From: Natrinema sp046097095
GTDB taxonomy: Archaea > Halobacteriota > Halobacteria > Halobacteriales > Natrialbaceae
Assembly: GCF_046097095.1 (NCBI RefSeq)
Contig: NZ_CP175698.1
Span: 2,666,001 to 2,730,000, forward strand
Direction: 5' to 3'
DNA: 64,000 nucleotides
Part shown: piece by piece, positions 7,675-17,309 of the stretch
Layout: the number at the start of each line of letters is the position of its first letter
How positions within the stretch are numbered: the first letter of the stretch is position 1
Translations under genes and position numbers: made by a program
The notes under the pieces: generated by a model
Seen by the model: the letters and a program-made list of their open reading frames with translations, nothing else
The model's database searches: none
What the model was told of the DNA's origin: nothing

Positions 7675-10515
7675 ATGACTGACGGGGACGTCGCGGCGTT
7701 TACGCACCTCGGAGCGACGGTTCGCGGAGCGCTCTCCGAACGCGGATTTTCGACGCCGACGGCACCGCAGCGACTGGCGATCCCGCCGCTATCTGCCGGC
7801 GAGAACACGCTCGTGATCGCACCCACCGGGAGCGGCAAGACCGAGACGGCGATGTTGCCCGTCTTCGACCATCTGGTCGCCGAGGAAGGGCCGCCCGAGG
7901 GCTTCGGCGCGCTCTACATCACGCCGCTGCGGGCGCTCAACCGCGACATGCGCGAGCGCCTCGAGTGGTGGGGCGAGTACTTGGACCTCGAGGTCGACGT
8001 CCGCCACGGCGATACGACCCAGTACCAGCGGGGGAAACAGGCCGAGGACCCGCCGGACGTGCTCATCACGACGCCCGAGACCGTCCAGGCGATGTTGACG
8101 GGAGAGCGGCTGCGTGAGGCGCTGGCGGATCTCTCCCACGTCGTGATCGACGAGGTCCACGAACTCGCCGCCTCGAAGCGGGGCGCGCAGTTGGCGATCG
8201 GCCTCGAGCGCCTGCGGGACCTTGCGGGGCCGTTCCAGCGGATCGGTCTCTCGGCGACCGTCGGCGATCCGGGGGAGGTGGGGCAGTTCCTCACGGGCGG
8301 ACGGCCCTGCGAGATCCGCGAGATCGACGTGGGAAGCAACGTCGACGTGACGGTCCGCGAACCCGAGGTGACCGACGAAGACGAGCGGCTGGCCGGCGAA
8401 CTCATGACCGAGGCCGACACGGCAAGCCACGTCCGGCTGATCCGCGATCTGGTCGCCGAAAACGAGTCGACGCTGATATTCGTGAACACGCGCCAGACGG
8501 CCGAGGCGCTGGGGTCGCGGTTCAAGGAGCTCGAGCTCCCGATCGGGGTCCATCACGGCTCGCTCTCGAAGGAGGCTCGGATCGACGTCGAGGACCGGTT
8601 CAAGGCCGGCAAGATCGATGGGCTGCTCTGTACCTCGTCGATGGAACTCGGGATCGACGTGGGACAGGTCGACCACGTGATCCAGTACAAGAGCCCGCGG
8701 CAGGTCACGCGGCTCCTCCAGCGGATCGGCCGCGCAGGCCACCGCCAGAACGCGGTCTCGAGCGGGACGGTCGTCACGACGCGACCCGACGACACCCTCG
8801 AAGCGCTGTCGATCGCTCGGCGGGCCTGCGACGGGGAGGTCGAGCCGGCGGCGATCCACGAGGGCAGTCTGGACGTGGTCGCGAACCAGTTGCCGGCGCT
8901 CGTCCAGAGCCGCGGGGACACGTACGTCGACGAGGCCGTCGAAACGATCACGAGGGCCTACCCGTTCCGGACCGTTCCCGAGGAGACGGTTCGCGAGATC
9001 GTCACCGAACTCGACCGCAACCGGATCTGCTGGTTCGACGAGGGCGAAGACCGCATCGAAACGACGGGCGGCACCTGGCAGTACGTCTATTCGAACCTCT
9101 CGATGATCCCCGACGAGGAGACCTACGAGGTCCACGACATCGCCTCCGGGGGCCAGATCGGCACTTTGGACGAGCGGTTCGTCGTCAACTTCGCCCAACC
9201 GGGCGAGGTGTTCATCCAGCGCGGCGAGATGTGGCGGATCGCCGAGATCGACGACGAGGACGGGACCGTGAAGGTCAGTCCGATCGAGGACCCCGCCGGC
9301 GAGGTGCCATCGTGGATCGGTCAGGAGATCCCCGTTCCCGCCGCGGTCGCCGGCGAGGTGGGCGAGATCCGCGCCGTTGCGGAGCCCCAGCTCGAGGCGG
9401 GGGCCGACGCCGCGGCTGTCGGCCGCGAACTTGCCGGCCGCTATCCATCCGACGAGTACACGCTGACCGGGGCCTGCGCGCAACTCGAGCGTCAGGTCGA
9501 GAGCGAGTCGCCGATGCCGACGGCCGACCGGCTCGTCCTCGAGCGACAGGGCCGGACGATCGTTCTCAACGCGCCGTTCGGCCACATGGTAAACGAGACC
9601 CTCGGCCGGATCCTCTCGGCGCTGTTGGGCCAACGCGCGGGCTCCTCGGTCGGCCTCGAGACCGATCCCTATCGGATCGAACTCGAGGTTCCCACTTCGA
9701 TCGCGACCAGCGACGTGCTCGCGGTCCTAAAGGAGACCGACCCCGACCACGTCGAGGCCATCGTCGAACTCGGGCTCAAAAACTCCGACGCGCTCGCCTT
9801 TCGGCTCGCGCAGGTCTCGGCGAAGTTTGGCGCGCTCAAGCGCTGGCAGGGGAACGGGTCGGGCCGTCTCTCGAACGACCGCCTGCTCTCGGCGCTCGAG
9901 GACACGCCGATGTACGAGGAGGCAATCCGAGAGGTATTCCACGAGGATCTCGACGTCGACCGCGCGAGTGCCGTCCTCGAGGAGATCCAGTCGGGCGAGC
10001 TCGAGCTTGTGACCCACCGCGGCCGGACGCCGGTCGGGCAGGGCGGCCGGTCATCGGGCGGGAAGGAACTGCTCGCACCGGAAAATGCCGACGCGAGCGT
10101 CATCGAGACGGTCAAAGAGCGCATTCAGGATGATCGCGTCATCCTGCTGTGTACCCACTGCGAGGAGTGGAAGGTGAAGACGAAGGTCAAGCGGGTGCCG
10201 GACCAGCCCGAGTGTCCGGAGTGTGGCTCGACCCGGATCGCCTCGTTGAACCCGTGGGCCGACGAGGTGGTGCAGGCAGTCCGCGCCGAGGAGAAAGACG
10301 ACGAGCAACGGGAGATGACCGAACGCGCGTTTCGGGCGGCGAGTCTCGTCCAGAGCCACGGCAAGCAGGCCGTGATCGCGATGGCCGCCCGCGGCGTCGG
10401 CCCACACAACGCCGCCCAGATCATCAACAAGCTCCGCGAGGACGAGTCCGAGTTCTACCGGGACATCCTCTCGAAGGAGCGCGAATACGCGCGGACCCAG
10501 GCCTTCTGGGACTGA
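7675..10515 (+). CDS. lhr: Lhr-family ATP-dependent helicase
   Basis: A 946-residue superfamily 2 helicase. Walker A APTGSGKTE (49-57), DEVH box (159-162), SATVGDP motif III and QRIGRAGHR motif VI are clear, followed by the Lhr-type winged-helix and C-terminal domains. Near residues 826-850 there is a four-Cys zinc-ribbon pattern (CTHC and CPEC). Archaeal Lhr proteins unwind DNA or RNA-DNA hybrids and are linked to repair and recombination. A TATA-like GTTTATCC at 7643-7650 lies about 28 nt before the ATG, so the mRNA is probably leaderless. A 614-codon antisense frame over this gene is a shadow. Confidence 0.9.
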   Translation: MTDGDVAAFTHLGATVRGALSERGFSTPTAPQRLAIPPLSAGENTLVIAPTGSGKTETAMLPVFDHLVAEEGPPEGFGALYITPLRALNRDMRERLEWWGEYLDLEVDVRHGDTTQYQRGKQAEDPPDVLITTPETVQAMLTGERLREALADLSHVVIDEVHELAASKRGAQLAIGLERLRDLAGPFQRIGLSATVGDPGEVGQFLTGGRPCEIREIDVGSNVDVTVREPEVTDEDERLAGELMTEADTASHVRLIRDLVAENESTLIFVNTRQTAEALGSRFKELELPIGVHHGSLSKEARIDVEDRFKAGKIDGLLCTSSMELGIDVGQVDHVIQYKSPRQVTRLLQRIGRAGHRQNAVSSGTVVTTRPDDTLEALSIARRACDGEVEPAAIHEGSLDVVANQLPALVQSRGDTYVDEAVETITRAYPFRTVPEETVREIVTELDRNRICWFDEGEDRIETTGGTWQYVYSNLSMIPDEETYEVHDIASGGQIGTLDERFVVNFAQPGEVFIQRGEMWRIAEIDDEDGTVKVSPIEDPAGEVPSWIGQEIPVPAAVAGEVGEIRAVAEPQLEAGADAAAVGRELAGRYPSDEYTLTGACAQLERQVESESPMPTADRLVLERQGRTIVLNAPFGHMVNETLGRILSALLGQRAGSSVGLETDPYRIELEVPTSIATSDVLAVLKETDPDHVEAIVELGLKNSDALAFRLAQVSAKFGALKRWQGNGSGRLSNDRLLSALEDTPMYEEAIREVFHEDLDVDRASAVLEEIQSGELELVTHRGRTPVGQGGRSSGGKELLAPENADASVIETVKERIQDDRVILLCTHCEEWKVKTKVKRVPDQPECPECGSTRIASLNPWADEVVQAVRAEEKDDEQREMTERAFRAASLVQSHGKQAVIAMAARGVGPHNAAQIINKLREDESEFYRDILSKEREYARTQAFWD

Positions 10516-10618
10516 CGATCTCCGACCGTCCGTCGCCGTCGCGACGATGCCGAGCAACTGGTCCACACTCTGTTTTTGTCACACCACAGAAGAGATTCGA
10601 GACGACGCCGTCCACAGT

Positions 10619-10627
10619 CCTTATTTA
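10619..10627 (+). promoter_or_regulatory. TATA-box of a leaderless histidine kinase gene
   Basis: CTTATTTAC ends about 22 nt before the ATG at 10649, the expected spacing for a haloarchaeal leaderless transcript. It also argues for the 10649 start rather than an upstream in-frame start at 10547, which would lie before this box. Confidence 0.5.
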
Positions 10628-10648
10628 CGCTACTGCCGAAACACTGAC

Positions 10649-12682
10649 ATGGAATCTGGCCCGCCAAACGACTCGTCGTCCGCTCCGGACGAGCCCGATA
10701 CCGGTTCGATCTCCGACCGGGTCGGCGGGTTGCTCGAGGCGGCCGACATCGCGTGTGTCCGAGCGACGCCGTCCGGGTCGATCGTGGCGGTCAATAACGC
10801 GTTTACACGACTGACGGGCCACGAGCGCGGCGACCTGCGTGGCCGGAACCTCGAGACGCTGCTGGCCGACGAGGCGAGCCTCGCGTCGCTCGTCGCGGCC
10901 CTCGACGAGCGGGATGCGTCGCCGGTGTCGATGCCGGTCTCACTGCGGACGACGACGGACGCCGTTCCCTGTACGATCCACCTCGAGCGAGCGCCGCCGG
11001 CCGAGACCGGGGAGGCGGAGTTTACCGGCATCGTCCGTCGACGGGACGTGAGCGCGGCCTCGACGGCGACGTCCGAGTCCGGTCTCACGTATGGCCGGAC
11101 GTTCGAGGCGCTGGCGGACGCGCTCCCCGACGGGATCATCGTTCTCGATACGAACAGCGACATCCGTTACGCCAATCCCGCGGTCGAGCGCATCCTCGGA
11201 CACGAGCCGAACGACCTCGTCGGCTCGAGCCAAGTCACCATCATCCCGCCGCGGCTGCGCCAGACCCACCTCTCTGCGCTCCAGCGCTACCTCGAGACCG
11301 GCGAGCGCCACATCAACTGGACCTACGTCGAGCTCCCGGGACAACACGTCGACGGCCACGAAGTCCCGCTCGGCGTCTCACTGAACGATTTCACGTACGA
11401 CGGGGATCGCTACTTCGTCGGCCTCTTTCGGGACATCTCGCCGCGCAAGGCGGCCGAACGGACGCTGACGGAGAAGGTCGTGCAACTCGAGTCGGTCTCC
11501 TCTCTCGGCCGCCACGCCCTCGAGAACCCCGATATCGACGACCTGCTGGGGAAGGTGACGGATCTCGTCACGGCCGCGCTCGACGCGGCGTATTGTTCCG
11601 TCTTCGAACACGACCCGGCGGCACCCGCCGGCGAGGAACTGCGGTGTCGGGCCGCCACCGGCTTCGACGCCGGCGAGGACGTGACCGCGTCTGCGACGGG
11701 GTCGATCGCTGCGGCCGCGCTGGCGGGCGACGGTCCCGTCGTGATCGAAGACGTCGCGGCCGACGATCGATTCGACGGGCCGTCGCTGGTGAATCGCGAC
11801 GCCGAAAGCGGGCTCACCGTCGCTATCGGGCCGGCGGCCGATCCGTGGGGCGTCATCGACGTCTACGATACCGACCGGCGGGAGTTCGCGGACCACGACG
11901 TCGACTTCCTCGAGAGCGTCGCGACGATCATCGCGACCGCGATCGAGCGCCAGGAGTACGAACGCCGGCTCAACGAGACGGTCACGGAGCTCGAGGCGTC
12001 GAACGAGCGGTTAGAGCAGTTCGCGTACGCGGCCTCGCACGACCTCCAGGAGCCCTTGCGGATGGTCTCGAGTTACCTCCGGCTGCTCGAAGACCGGTAC
12101 GCCGACGACCTCGATTCCGACGGCCGGGAGTTCATCGCGTTCGCCGTCGACGGGGCCGACCGCATGCGGGAGATGATCGACGGCCTCCTCGCGTACTCTC
12201 GCGTCGAAACGCGCGGTGATCCGTTCGAGCCCGTCGACCTCGAGAGCGTGCTCGAGGACGTGCTGACCGACCTGCACGTGATGATCGAGCGGCGAGACGC
12301 CGAGATCACGATCGAGGGCACACTGCCGACGGTGCTGGGTGATGCGAGCCAGCTCCGGCAGGTGTTCCAGAACCTGTTGTCGAACGCGATCGAGTACAGC
12401 GGCGACGAGCCGCCGCGAGTGTTCGTCAGCGCCGAGCGCGCAGGCCGGCACTGGCAACTCTCGGTCGAAGACGAGGGGATCGGGATCGATCCCGGCGACC
12501 GAGACCGGGTCTTTCGGGTCTTCCAGCGGCTCCACAGCCGCGAGGAGTCTGACGGCACGGGCATCGGCCTCGCGCTCTGTCGCCGCATCGTCGAACGCCA
12601 CGGCGGCGACATCTGGGTCGACTCCGAACCGGAGGTGGGGTCGACGTTTTCGTTCACGATCCCGGCCAGCGGCCCCCGATAG
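10649..12682 (+). CDS. Multi-PAS, GAF sensor histidine kinase
   Basis: A 677-residue soluble kinase. Two PAS-like domains (about 25-140 and 150-265; the second with DGIIVLDTNSDIRYANPAVE), a GAF domain (about 285-430), a short coiled coil, HisKA with phospho-acceptor His464 in ASHDLQEP, and a complete HATPase (NLLSNAIEYSG, DEGIGI, GTGIGLAL). No membrane segment, no receiver domain, and no regulator gene next to it. From HisKA to the end it is nearly the same as the kinase at 32917-35307 and close to that at 1499-3070. The start follows a TATA box by about 25 nt. The ligand is unknown. Confidence 0.88.
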   Translation: MESGPPNDSSSAPDEPDTGSISDRVGGLLEAADIACVRATPSGSIVAVNNAFTRLTGHERGDLRGRNLETLLADEASLASLVAALDERDASPVSMPVSLRTTTDAVPCTIHLERAPPAETGEAEFTGIVRRRDVSAASTATSESGLTYGRTFEALADALPDGIIVLDTNSDIRYANPAVERILGHEPNDLVGSSQVTIIPPRLRQTHLSALQRYLETGERHINWTYVELPGQHVDGHEVPLGVSLNDFTYDGDRYFVGLFRDISPRKAAERTLTEKVVQLESVSSLGRHALENPDIDDLLGKVTDLVTAALDAAYCSVFEHDPAAPAGEELRCRAATGFDAGEDVTASATGSIAAAALAGDGPVVIEDVAADDRFDGPSLVNRDAESGLTVAIGPAADPWGVIDVYDTDRREFADHDVDFLESVATIIATAIERQEYERRLNETVTELEASNERLEQFAYAASHDLQEPLRMVSSYLRLLEDRYADDLDSDGREFIAFAVDGADRMREMIDGLLAYSRVETRGDPFEPVDLESVLEDVLTDLHVMIERRDAEITIEGTLPTVLGDASQLRQVFQNLLSNAIEYSGDEPPRVFVSAERAGRHWQLSVEDEGIGIDPGDRDRVFRVFQRLHSREESDGTGIGLALCRRIVERHGGDIWVDSEPEVGSTFSFTIPASGPR

Positions 12683-12738
12683 CGGCGTCGAGGGGGTGGG
12701 GTGCGCTTCTGTGGCCGTTGTGCGAGAACCGCGACCGA

Positions 12739-13944
12739 TCAATCCTGAACGAACGAGTCCGCCACGTCCCCCGGACCGATGACCTCGAGGTCGCCGGCAG
12801 ACTCGAGGTCGCTGACGCGTCCGACCGTCTCCTCGAGGACCGACAGCGACGCCTCGTCGAGCCGGCCAAACGCCAGCGACGTGATGCCACCCATCTGTGT
12901 GGTGATCTCGAGTGCCGACCGCGCCGTGGCGGCGTCTGGGCCGGTGATCCGCGTACAGAGGTGTGGGTTCGTGGCGATTCCCTGCGACGGATACCGGCCG
13001 GCGAAGGCGAGGTCGTGGTTGGTCGTGACGGTCTCGAGCACGTCCCCGTCGTATCGCCCCTGCGGGTAGGCGAAGTACCGCGCGCCCTCCTCGAAGCCCT
13101 CGTCCTCGAGCCACGCTTTGGCGTCGCTGATCTCCGCTTCGGGGTTGCGATCCGACGAACCGGTGAGGTCGAGCCCGTGCATCGAGTAGCTCCCGATCGT
13201 CCAGCCGGCGTCGGCGAGTTCGTCGAGGTGGCCGCGGATGAGGTGGTCGCCTTCGGCGCGTTCGCCCTCGCGGATCCGACTCGGGGTGACGAACGAGACG
13301 GCGGGATAGCCGTGTTCTTCCAAGAGCGGCAACGCGCCCGTGTAGTCCGTCTCGTAACCGCCGTCGAACTGGAACAGGACCTTGCCGGTGTCCGGCGCGG
13401 AGACGAACCGGAGGTCGTCGATCCATACTGCCCCCTTGTCGTCGTCGCCCGTCCAGCGGAGGATCTGTACCTCGCGTATCGCGCTCAGGTCCGGCTCGCC
13501 GTCGACGGTCGCGACGCCGAAATTGTATTGGACGAGCGGCGTGTCGCTGTGTGCGCGCTGTCTGAAGACCAGACGGTTCCCGTCTCCGTCGAGCAGTTGC
13601 ACGATCAGATCGGCCTCGTGATCCGTCGCGACCGCCAGGCTCGGTCGCAGCCCCGAGAAGTCACGGGGCTCGGAGAGTTCCCGGACGATCCTGACCTGAT
13701 TGTCTTCGCCCGACTCGAGCTTTGCGGACTGTGACCCGGCGTAGGCACGATTCGTGTCCGCGGTGAGCGTTCCGAGCGACGCGGTCCACGACTCGAGCGC
13801 TTCGAAGTCGTCGAACGGTTCGGGATCGCTGTCGTCGCCCGCTCCCGTTTGTCTTCCGTCGGAACCGCCGTCCGACTCTTCGGTGCTGGAGCAGCCGGCC
13901 AGAGTGGCCACCAGAGCCGCGCTGAGATACGTTCGTCGTTTCAT
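12739..13944 (-). CDS. Lipoprotein with NodB-like polysaccharide deacetylase domain
   Basis: A 401-residue exported lipoprotein: signal and lipobox LAGC (Cys18), acidic linker (20-41), a beta-sandwich, carbohydrate-binding-like domain (about 42-182), then a NodB-type barrel (about 188-340). NodB enzymes use a metal held by an Asp and two His. Here the usual TFDDG is FQFDGG (Asp194 followed by Gly) and the usual HxxxH loop keeps only one His (GSYSMHG, His256). It may therefore bind sugar without normal deacetylation, or use a different metal site. Probably surface-anchored and acting on cell-surface or environmental glycans; that is inference. Confidence 0.75.
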   Translation of the reverse strand: MKRRTYLSAALVATLAGCSSTEESDGGSDGRQTGAGDDSDPEPFDDFEALESWTASLGTLTADTNRAYAGSQSAKLESGEDNQVRIVRELSEPRDFSGLRPSLAVATDHEADLIVQLLDGDGNRLVFRQRAHSDTPLVQYNFGVATVDGEPDLSAIREVQILRWTGDDDKGAVWIDDLRFVSAPDTGKVLFQFDGGYETDYTGALPLLEEHGYPAVSFVTPSRIREGERAEGDHLIRGHLDELADAGWTIGSYSMHGLDLTGSSDRNPEAEISDAKAWLEDEGFEEGARYFAYPQGRYDGDVLETVTTNHDLAFAGRYPSQGIATNPHLCTRITGPDAATARSALEITTQMGGITSLAFGRLDEASLSVLEETVGRVSDLESAGDLEVIGPGDVADSFVQD

Positions 13945-14328
13945 CGCTGACGACCGCCTGCGCCACGAAGCGCCGTATTGTTATTCTCGATTGCCAACGG
14001 GAGGTTTCCTCCGATAGACCGACCGAAACCCAGCCCGAAAGCCCTCCGCACGGTGAAAGCCGCCTGCGGCCGCCGGAACGCCGGTGGCGGGCGCTCTCGT
14101 CGGCACGGCCGCGGAACGATCGCGCTACGCGGACAGCGCCTCGGGTTGCGAGCCCCTAGTATCGCCGGCCGGGAGTCGTCGTCGACGCGACTCGTCCGTT
14201 CATCGGTTAGTCGCGTACGGAGGAGACGACGGCCCTCGCGTCAGACGTGCGACGGTTAGCCACCGGATACGGCGTCGCTGAGATGGGGATCCGTAACGGC
14301 CATACGACGCGGCCCCGTCGTTTTTCTC
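13945..14328. other. Divergent promoter region, no gene seen
   Basis: 384 bases between two divergent genes. Bases 13976-13986 (minus-strand GAGAATAACAA) could be the promoter of the lipoprotein gene. Short open frames here give Arg-rich products and are not convincing. No repeat or RNA gene is recognised. Confidence 0.4.
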
Positions 14329-15084
14329 ATGAAATTCGCACCCGGGGCGTGGAAGTACGCTATCCTTCCGCTGCTCGCCGCCCCGTTTGCCGTTATCATC
14401 AGCGTCACGGCGAGTCTCGTCGCGCTCGCGGTCGGCGTCGGCACCCTCGCGTTCTTTCGCGACCCCGATCGCACGCCGCCGCCGACCGGCGTCGTCTCGC
14501 CGGCCGACGGGACCGTCTCCGTCCTGCGCGAGGAAGGGGATCGGGTCCGACTCGGCGTCTTCATGAACGTCTGGCACGTCCACGTCGTCCGCGCTCCCTT
14601 CGCCGGCCGCGTCGCCGACGTCGAACACGTCTCCGGCGCGAATCGGCCCGCCTTCTCGAAGGAATCCGACCGCAACGAGCGGGTTCACGTCCGCCTCGAG
14701 ACCGACTCTCCGAACCTGCCCGCCACGGGCGACGAGCGAGACGAGGCGGCCGCGGACGACGGCGGCGAACCAACTGAGGACGGCACGTCGACGCCGCCCG
14801 AGGACTCGGCCCCCGACGCCGAGGTGACGCTGATCGCCGGCGCGTTCGCCCGACGCATCCATCCCTATCTCGAGCGCGACGACGCCGTCGAGCGCGGCGA
14901 CCGCATCGGCCACATCGCATTCGGCAGCCGCGTCGACGTGCTCTTCCCGCCAACGGTCGACCTCGCGGACGTCGCAGTCGAGGTCGGCGACTCGATGACC
15001 GCCGGGGAGACCGTCGTCCTCGAGTCGGCGGACGGCGGGCCGTCCGACGCGTTCGACCACGGCGTTGACGACCGCAGCGAGTGA
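14329..15084 (+). CDS. asd: Archaetidylserine decarboxylase proenzyme (phosphatidylserine decarboxylase family)
   Basis: A 251-residue lipid enzyme that turns archaetidylserine into archaetidylethanolamine. Two N-terminal membrane helices (about 9-41) anchor it. The conserved VSPADGTV (Asp60) and MNVWHVHVVR (His83, His85) are present, and the self-cleavage site FGSR gives Ser200, the precursor of the pyruvoyl group. Between about 126 and 163 lies an acidic, low-complexity insert not needed for the fold. In haloarchaea this enzyme also supports archaeosortase-dependent lipid anchoring of surface proteins. No archaetidylserine synthase gene is next to it. Confidence 0.85.
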   Translation: MKFAPGAWKYAILPLLAAPFAVIISVTASLVALAVGVGTLAFFRDPDRTPPPTGVVSPADGTVSVLREEGDRVRLGVFMNVWHVHVVRAPFAGRVADVEHVSGANRPAFSKESDRNERVHVRLETDSPNLPATGDERDEAAADDGGEPTEDGTSTPPEDSAPDAEVTLIAGAFARRIHPYLERDDAVERGDRIGHIAFGSRVDVLFPPTVDLADVAVEVGDSMTAGETVVLESADGGPSDAFDHGVDDRSE

Positions 15085-15246
15085 GTCGTCGGCTCGAGAC
15101 CGTAGCGAACCGCGATCAACCGATCTTTTCGCCGTAAACGATGGGGTCAGGTCGTTCGGATTCGGCTGAATCCGTCCTAACCGATCGAAACGGTTGAAGC
15201 GGTATTTGGGACACCGTCGCTAACGAAACCACCAGCAGTACCTCTG

Positions 15247-15522
15247 ATGGCGAGTCCACCTTCCCTCTCCGAGCAGCGGTCGGGCGGTTCGAGTTCGTCG
15301 AGCAAACGCCGCGGCGACGAGTGCGGTCGCCTCGAGCGAGCAGCACCGGGGCTCGCCACCCCGATCCGTGCGGCCGGGTTCTGGGCGGCGATCGCCATGC
15401 CGGTCCTCTACGTCCCGCTGCTCGTGACCGGCCTGTCCTCGTCGCTCGATGGACTGTTGTTTCTCGCGCTCGTCGTCGGTCACCTACTCGCGCTGTACGT
15501 CGGCCACGCACACCGTCGATAG
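15247..15522 (+). CDS. Small membrane protein
   Basis: A 91-residue protein with a Ser-rich polar start (1-35) and two hydrophobic segments (about 42-61 and 68-86), ending in GHAHRR. The acidic/Ser start and clean hydrophobic pair look like a real halophile small membrane protein, but I know no family function. The ATG at 15247 lies soon after a loose AT stretch; spacing to neighbours gives no operon. Confidence 0.6.
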   Translation: MASPPSLSEQRSGGSSSSSKRRGDECGRLERAAPGLATPIRAAGFWAAIAMPVLYVPLLVTGLSSSLDGLLFLALVVGHLLALYVGHAHRR

Positions 15523-15570
15523 CGCCCTATCGAGCGCGACTGCGGCCGGCACAGACCGCTCGTCGGCCGA

Positions 15571-16497
15571 TCACTCGCTCGGGCCGGGCGATCGGACGCC
15601 GTCGAATCCCCGCCTGATCGCTCGCCGCTTGACGAGGACGAAGCCGACGGCGATGAGTCCGAATCCGGCCATCGCCGTCGTGTCGACGACCTCGCCGAGG
15701 TAGAGCCAGCCGACCACCGCGGTGACGATCGGGGCGACGTACGACACCATATTGATCTCGACGGGGCCTAGTCGCTCGAGCAGATCGAAGTAGATGAGAA
15801 AGCCGACCGCGCTGGCACCGATCGACAGGTACGCGATCGCGCCGATCGCCTCGAGGTGCGTCCATGCGGCCGGTTTGACGGGTTCGCCGATGCCGAGGCT
15901 CACGAGGTGGAGCACGACCGCGCCGCCGAGCATCGACCAGGCCTCCATCGTTTCGATCGGGAGGGAGGCGTCGATCCGGCGAGTGAGAACGCTACCGAGG
16001 GCGAACGCCCCCGCGGCACAGAAGACGAGCCCCTTTGCGACGACGTCGGCCGCAAGCAGGTTCGACGGATCGGGTCGGACGACGACACCGACGCCGACGA
16101 GACCGACGGCGACGCCGACGACGCCGACCGTCGAGAGGGCGTCGTTCGGGACGAGCAGCCGCGCGAAACCGGTGCTCAGAACCGGTGAGAGACTCACGAG
16201 AATCGCGGCCGCGGCGGCCGTCGTATTCCGTTGGCCGACAAACAGGAACGCGTGATAAGCCGCAATTAAGAGGACCGCGCCGACGGCGACCTGCGCCCAT
16301 TCGGCTCGACCCTGCGGTCGCCACGAATCGACGGCGAACGCCGCGTAGCCGAGCATCAGCACGCCGGCGATATCGTATCGCAGCGCTGCGAACAGGACCG
16401 GTGGTACGTGCGAGAGCCCCGCGCTGATCGCGACGAACGCGGACCCCCACAGCGTCGCAAGCACTAGAAACAGCGAGAGATTTCGGTATCGGCTCAC
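15571..16497 (-). CDS. EamA/DMT-family transporter
   Basis: A 308-residue membrane protein of the drug/metabolite transporter superfamily. About ten hydrophobic segments fall into two EamA repeats (roughly 5-140 and 150-288), with the typical start LFLVLATLWGSAFVAI, FVGQRNTTAAAAAIL before the repeat boundary, and an end rich in basic residues facing the cytoplasm. Members export or import metabolites such as amino acids or nucleotides; the substrate here cannot be assigned. It is monocistronic as far as can be seen. Confidence 0.85.
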   Translation of the reverse strand: MSRYRNLSLFLVLATLWGSAFVAISAGLSHVPPVLFAALRYDIAGVLMLGYAAFAVDSWRPQGRAEWAQVAVGAVLLIAAYHAFLFVGQRNTTAAAAAILVSLSPVLSTGFARLLVPNDALSTVGVVGVAVGLVGVGVVVRPDPSNLLAADVVAKGLVFCAAGAFALGSVLTRRIDASLPIETMEAWSMLGGAVVLHLVSLGIGEPVKPAAWTHLEAIGAIAYLSIGASAVGFLIYFDLLERLGPVEINMVSYVAPIVTAVVGWLYLGEVVDTTAMAGFGLIAVGFVLVKRRAIRRGFDGVRSPGPSE

Positions 16498-16668
16498 GGA
16501 GACCGTCTCGGTAGGAGCACCCTATTTGTTTCGGCTTTAAAGGAATTCGGCGGCAATCGTGGACCGCTCGACGGATGGACGCGGAGGACGAACGATCGGT
16601 GACTGAGTATCGGCGGCCGGGTATCGGCGACCGAATATCGACGATCAAGCGCCGGTCAGCGGACCGAC

Positions 16669-17034
16669 TCAGAGGGGCGGCCGTTCGCGGATCTCGGGCT
16701 CGTCTTCGGTCTGTCTAAACTGCTCGAGCAGGGGTTTGATATCATCGAATCCCGCTGCGAGGACGATATCGCCGCTGCGGAGATCGTACTCGATGATGTC
16801 GTAATCGGCGAGACGCGGGAGATGGTTGTGGACGAGTGAGACGTACACTCGTTGTCGGGTTTCCTTGTCGATTTCGGCGGCACGGACGTCATGCTTCCAG
16901 GCCGCAACCTGGGTCACGAGGTCCTCTATGTTCGCCGTTCGGTCGGTCACCAACTGATAGAGAAGAAACCGCCGTTCGGATTCCGCGAGCAGCGAGCAGG
17001 CCGCCTCCATCCGACTGCCGTTCGATTGGTTCAT
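16669..17034 (-). CDS. Winged-helix DUF7344-type regulator
   Basis: A 121-residue protein starting at the ATG at 17034 (MNQSNGSR). The pattern SERRFLLYQL, a variable helix, VAAWKHD and then RVYVSLVHNHLPRLADYDIIEYD is the DUF7344 winged-helix fold common in haloarchaea and thought to bind DNA. No sensor domain is attached. An in-frame ATG at 17064 exists but adds unconserved residues. It may regulate itself or the divergent gene beginning at 17310; the AT-rich 275-bp spacer between them has two TATA-like sites. Confidence 0.75.
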   Translation of the reverse strand: MNQSNGSRMEAACSLLAESERRFLLYQLVTDRTANIEDLVTQVAAWKHDVRAAEIDKETRQRVYVSLVHNHLPRLADYDIIEYDLRSGDIVLAAGFDDIKPLLEQFRQTEDEPEIRERPPL

Positions 17035-17309
17035 ATCTCCACCAAGCACCTCACGGTCATACACCTACTGCCAACACAGATTGGCTTTCGATCGATCGGC
17101 CGTGCGTCTGCATCTTCCGAACGAAAGAATTCGCCTTTCGCTGGCGTTTTGGGCCCGTTATAGCCCGATCAGATCAATACGCCCGACATTTTATTTCTCG
17201 AGAATAAGTACAGAAGTATATTGTGGCGGCCCGTCCGCATCCGTGGCATACATTGGCATTTGTTATCACGGACGACATAATTAAGTGTATATGTGGCCTA
17301 CACGTTCGC

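Noticed and set aside
7789..9633. 614-codon antisense frame inside lhr
   Set aside because: A shadow of the helicase reading frame in G+C-rich DNA; no domain and no promoter.
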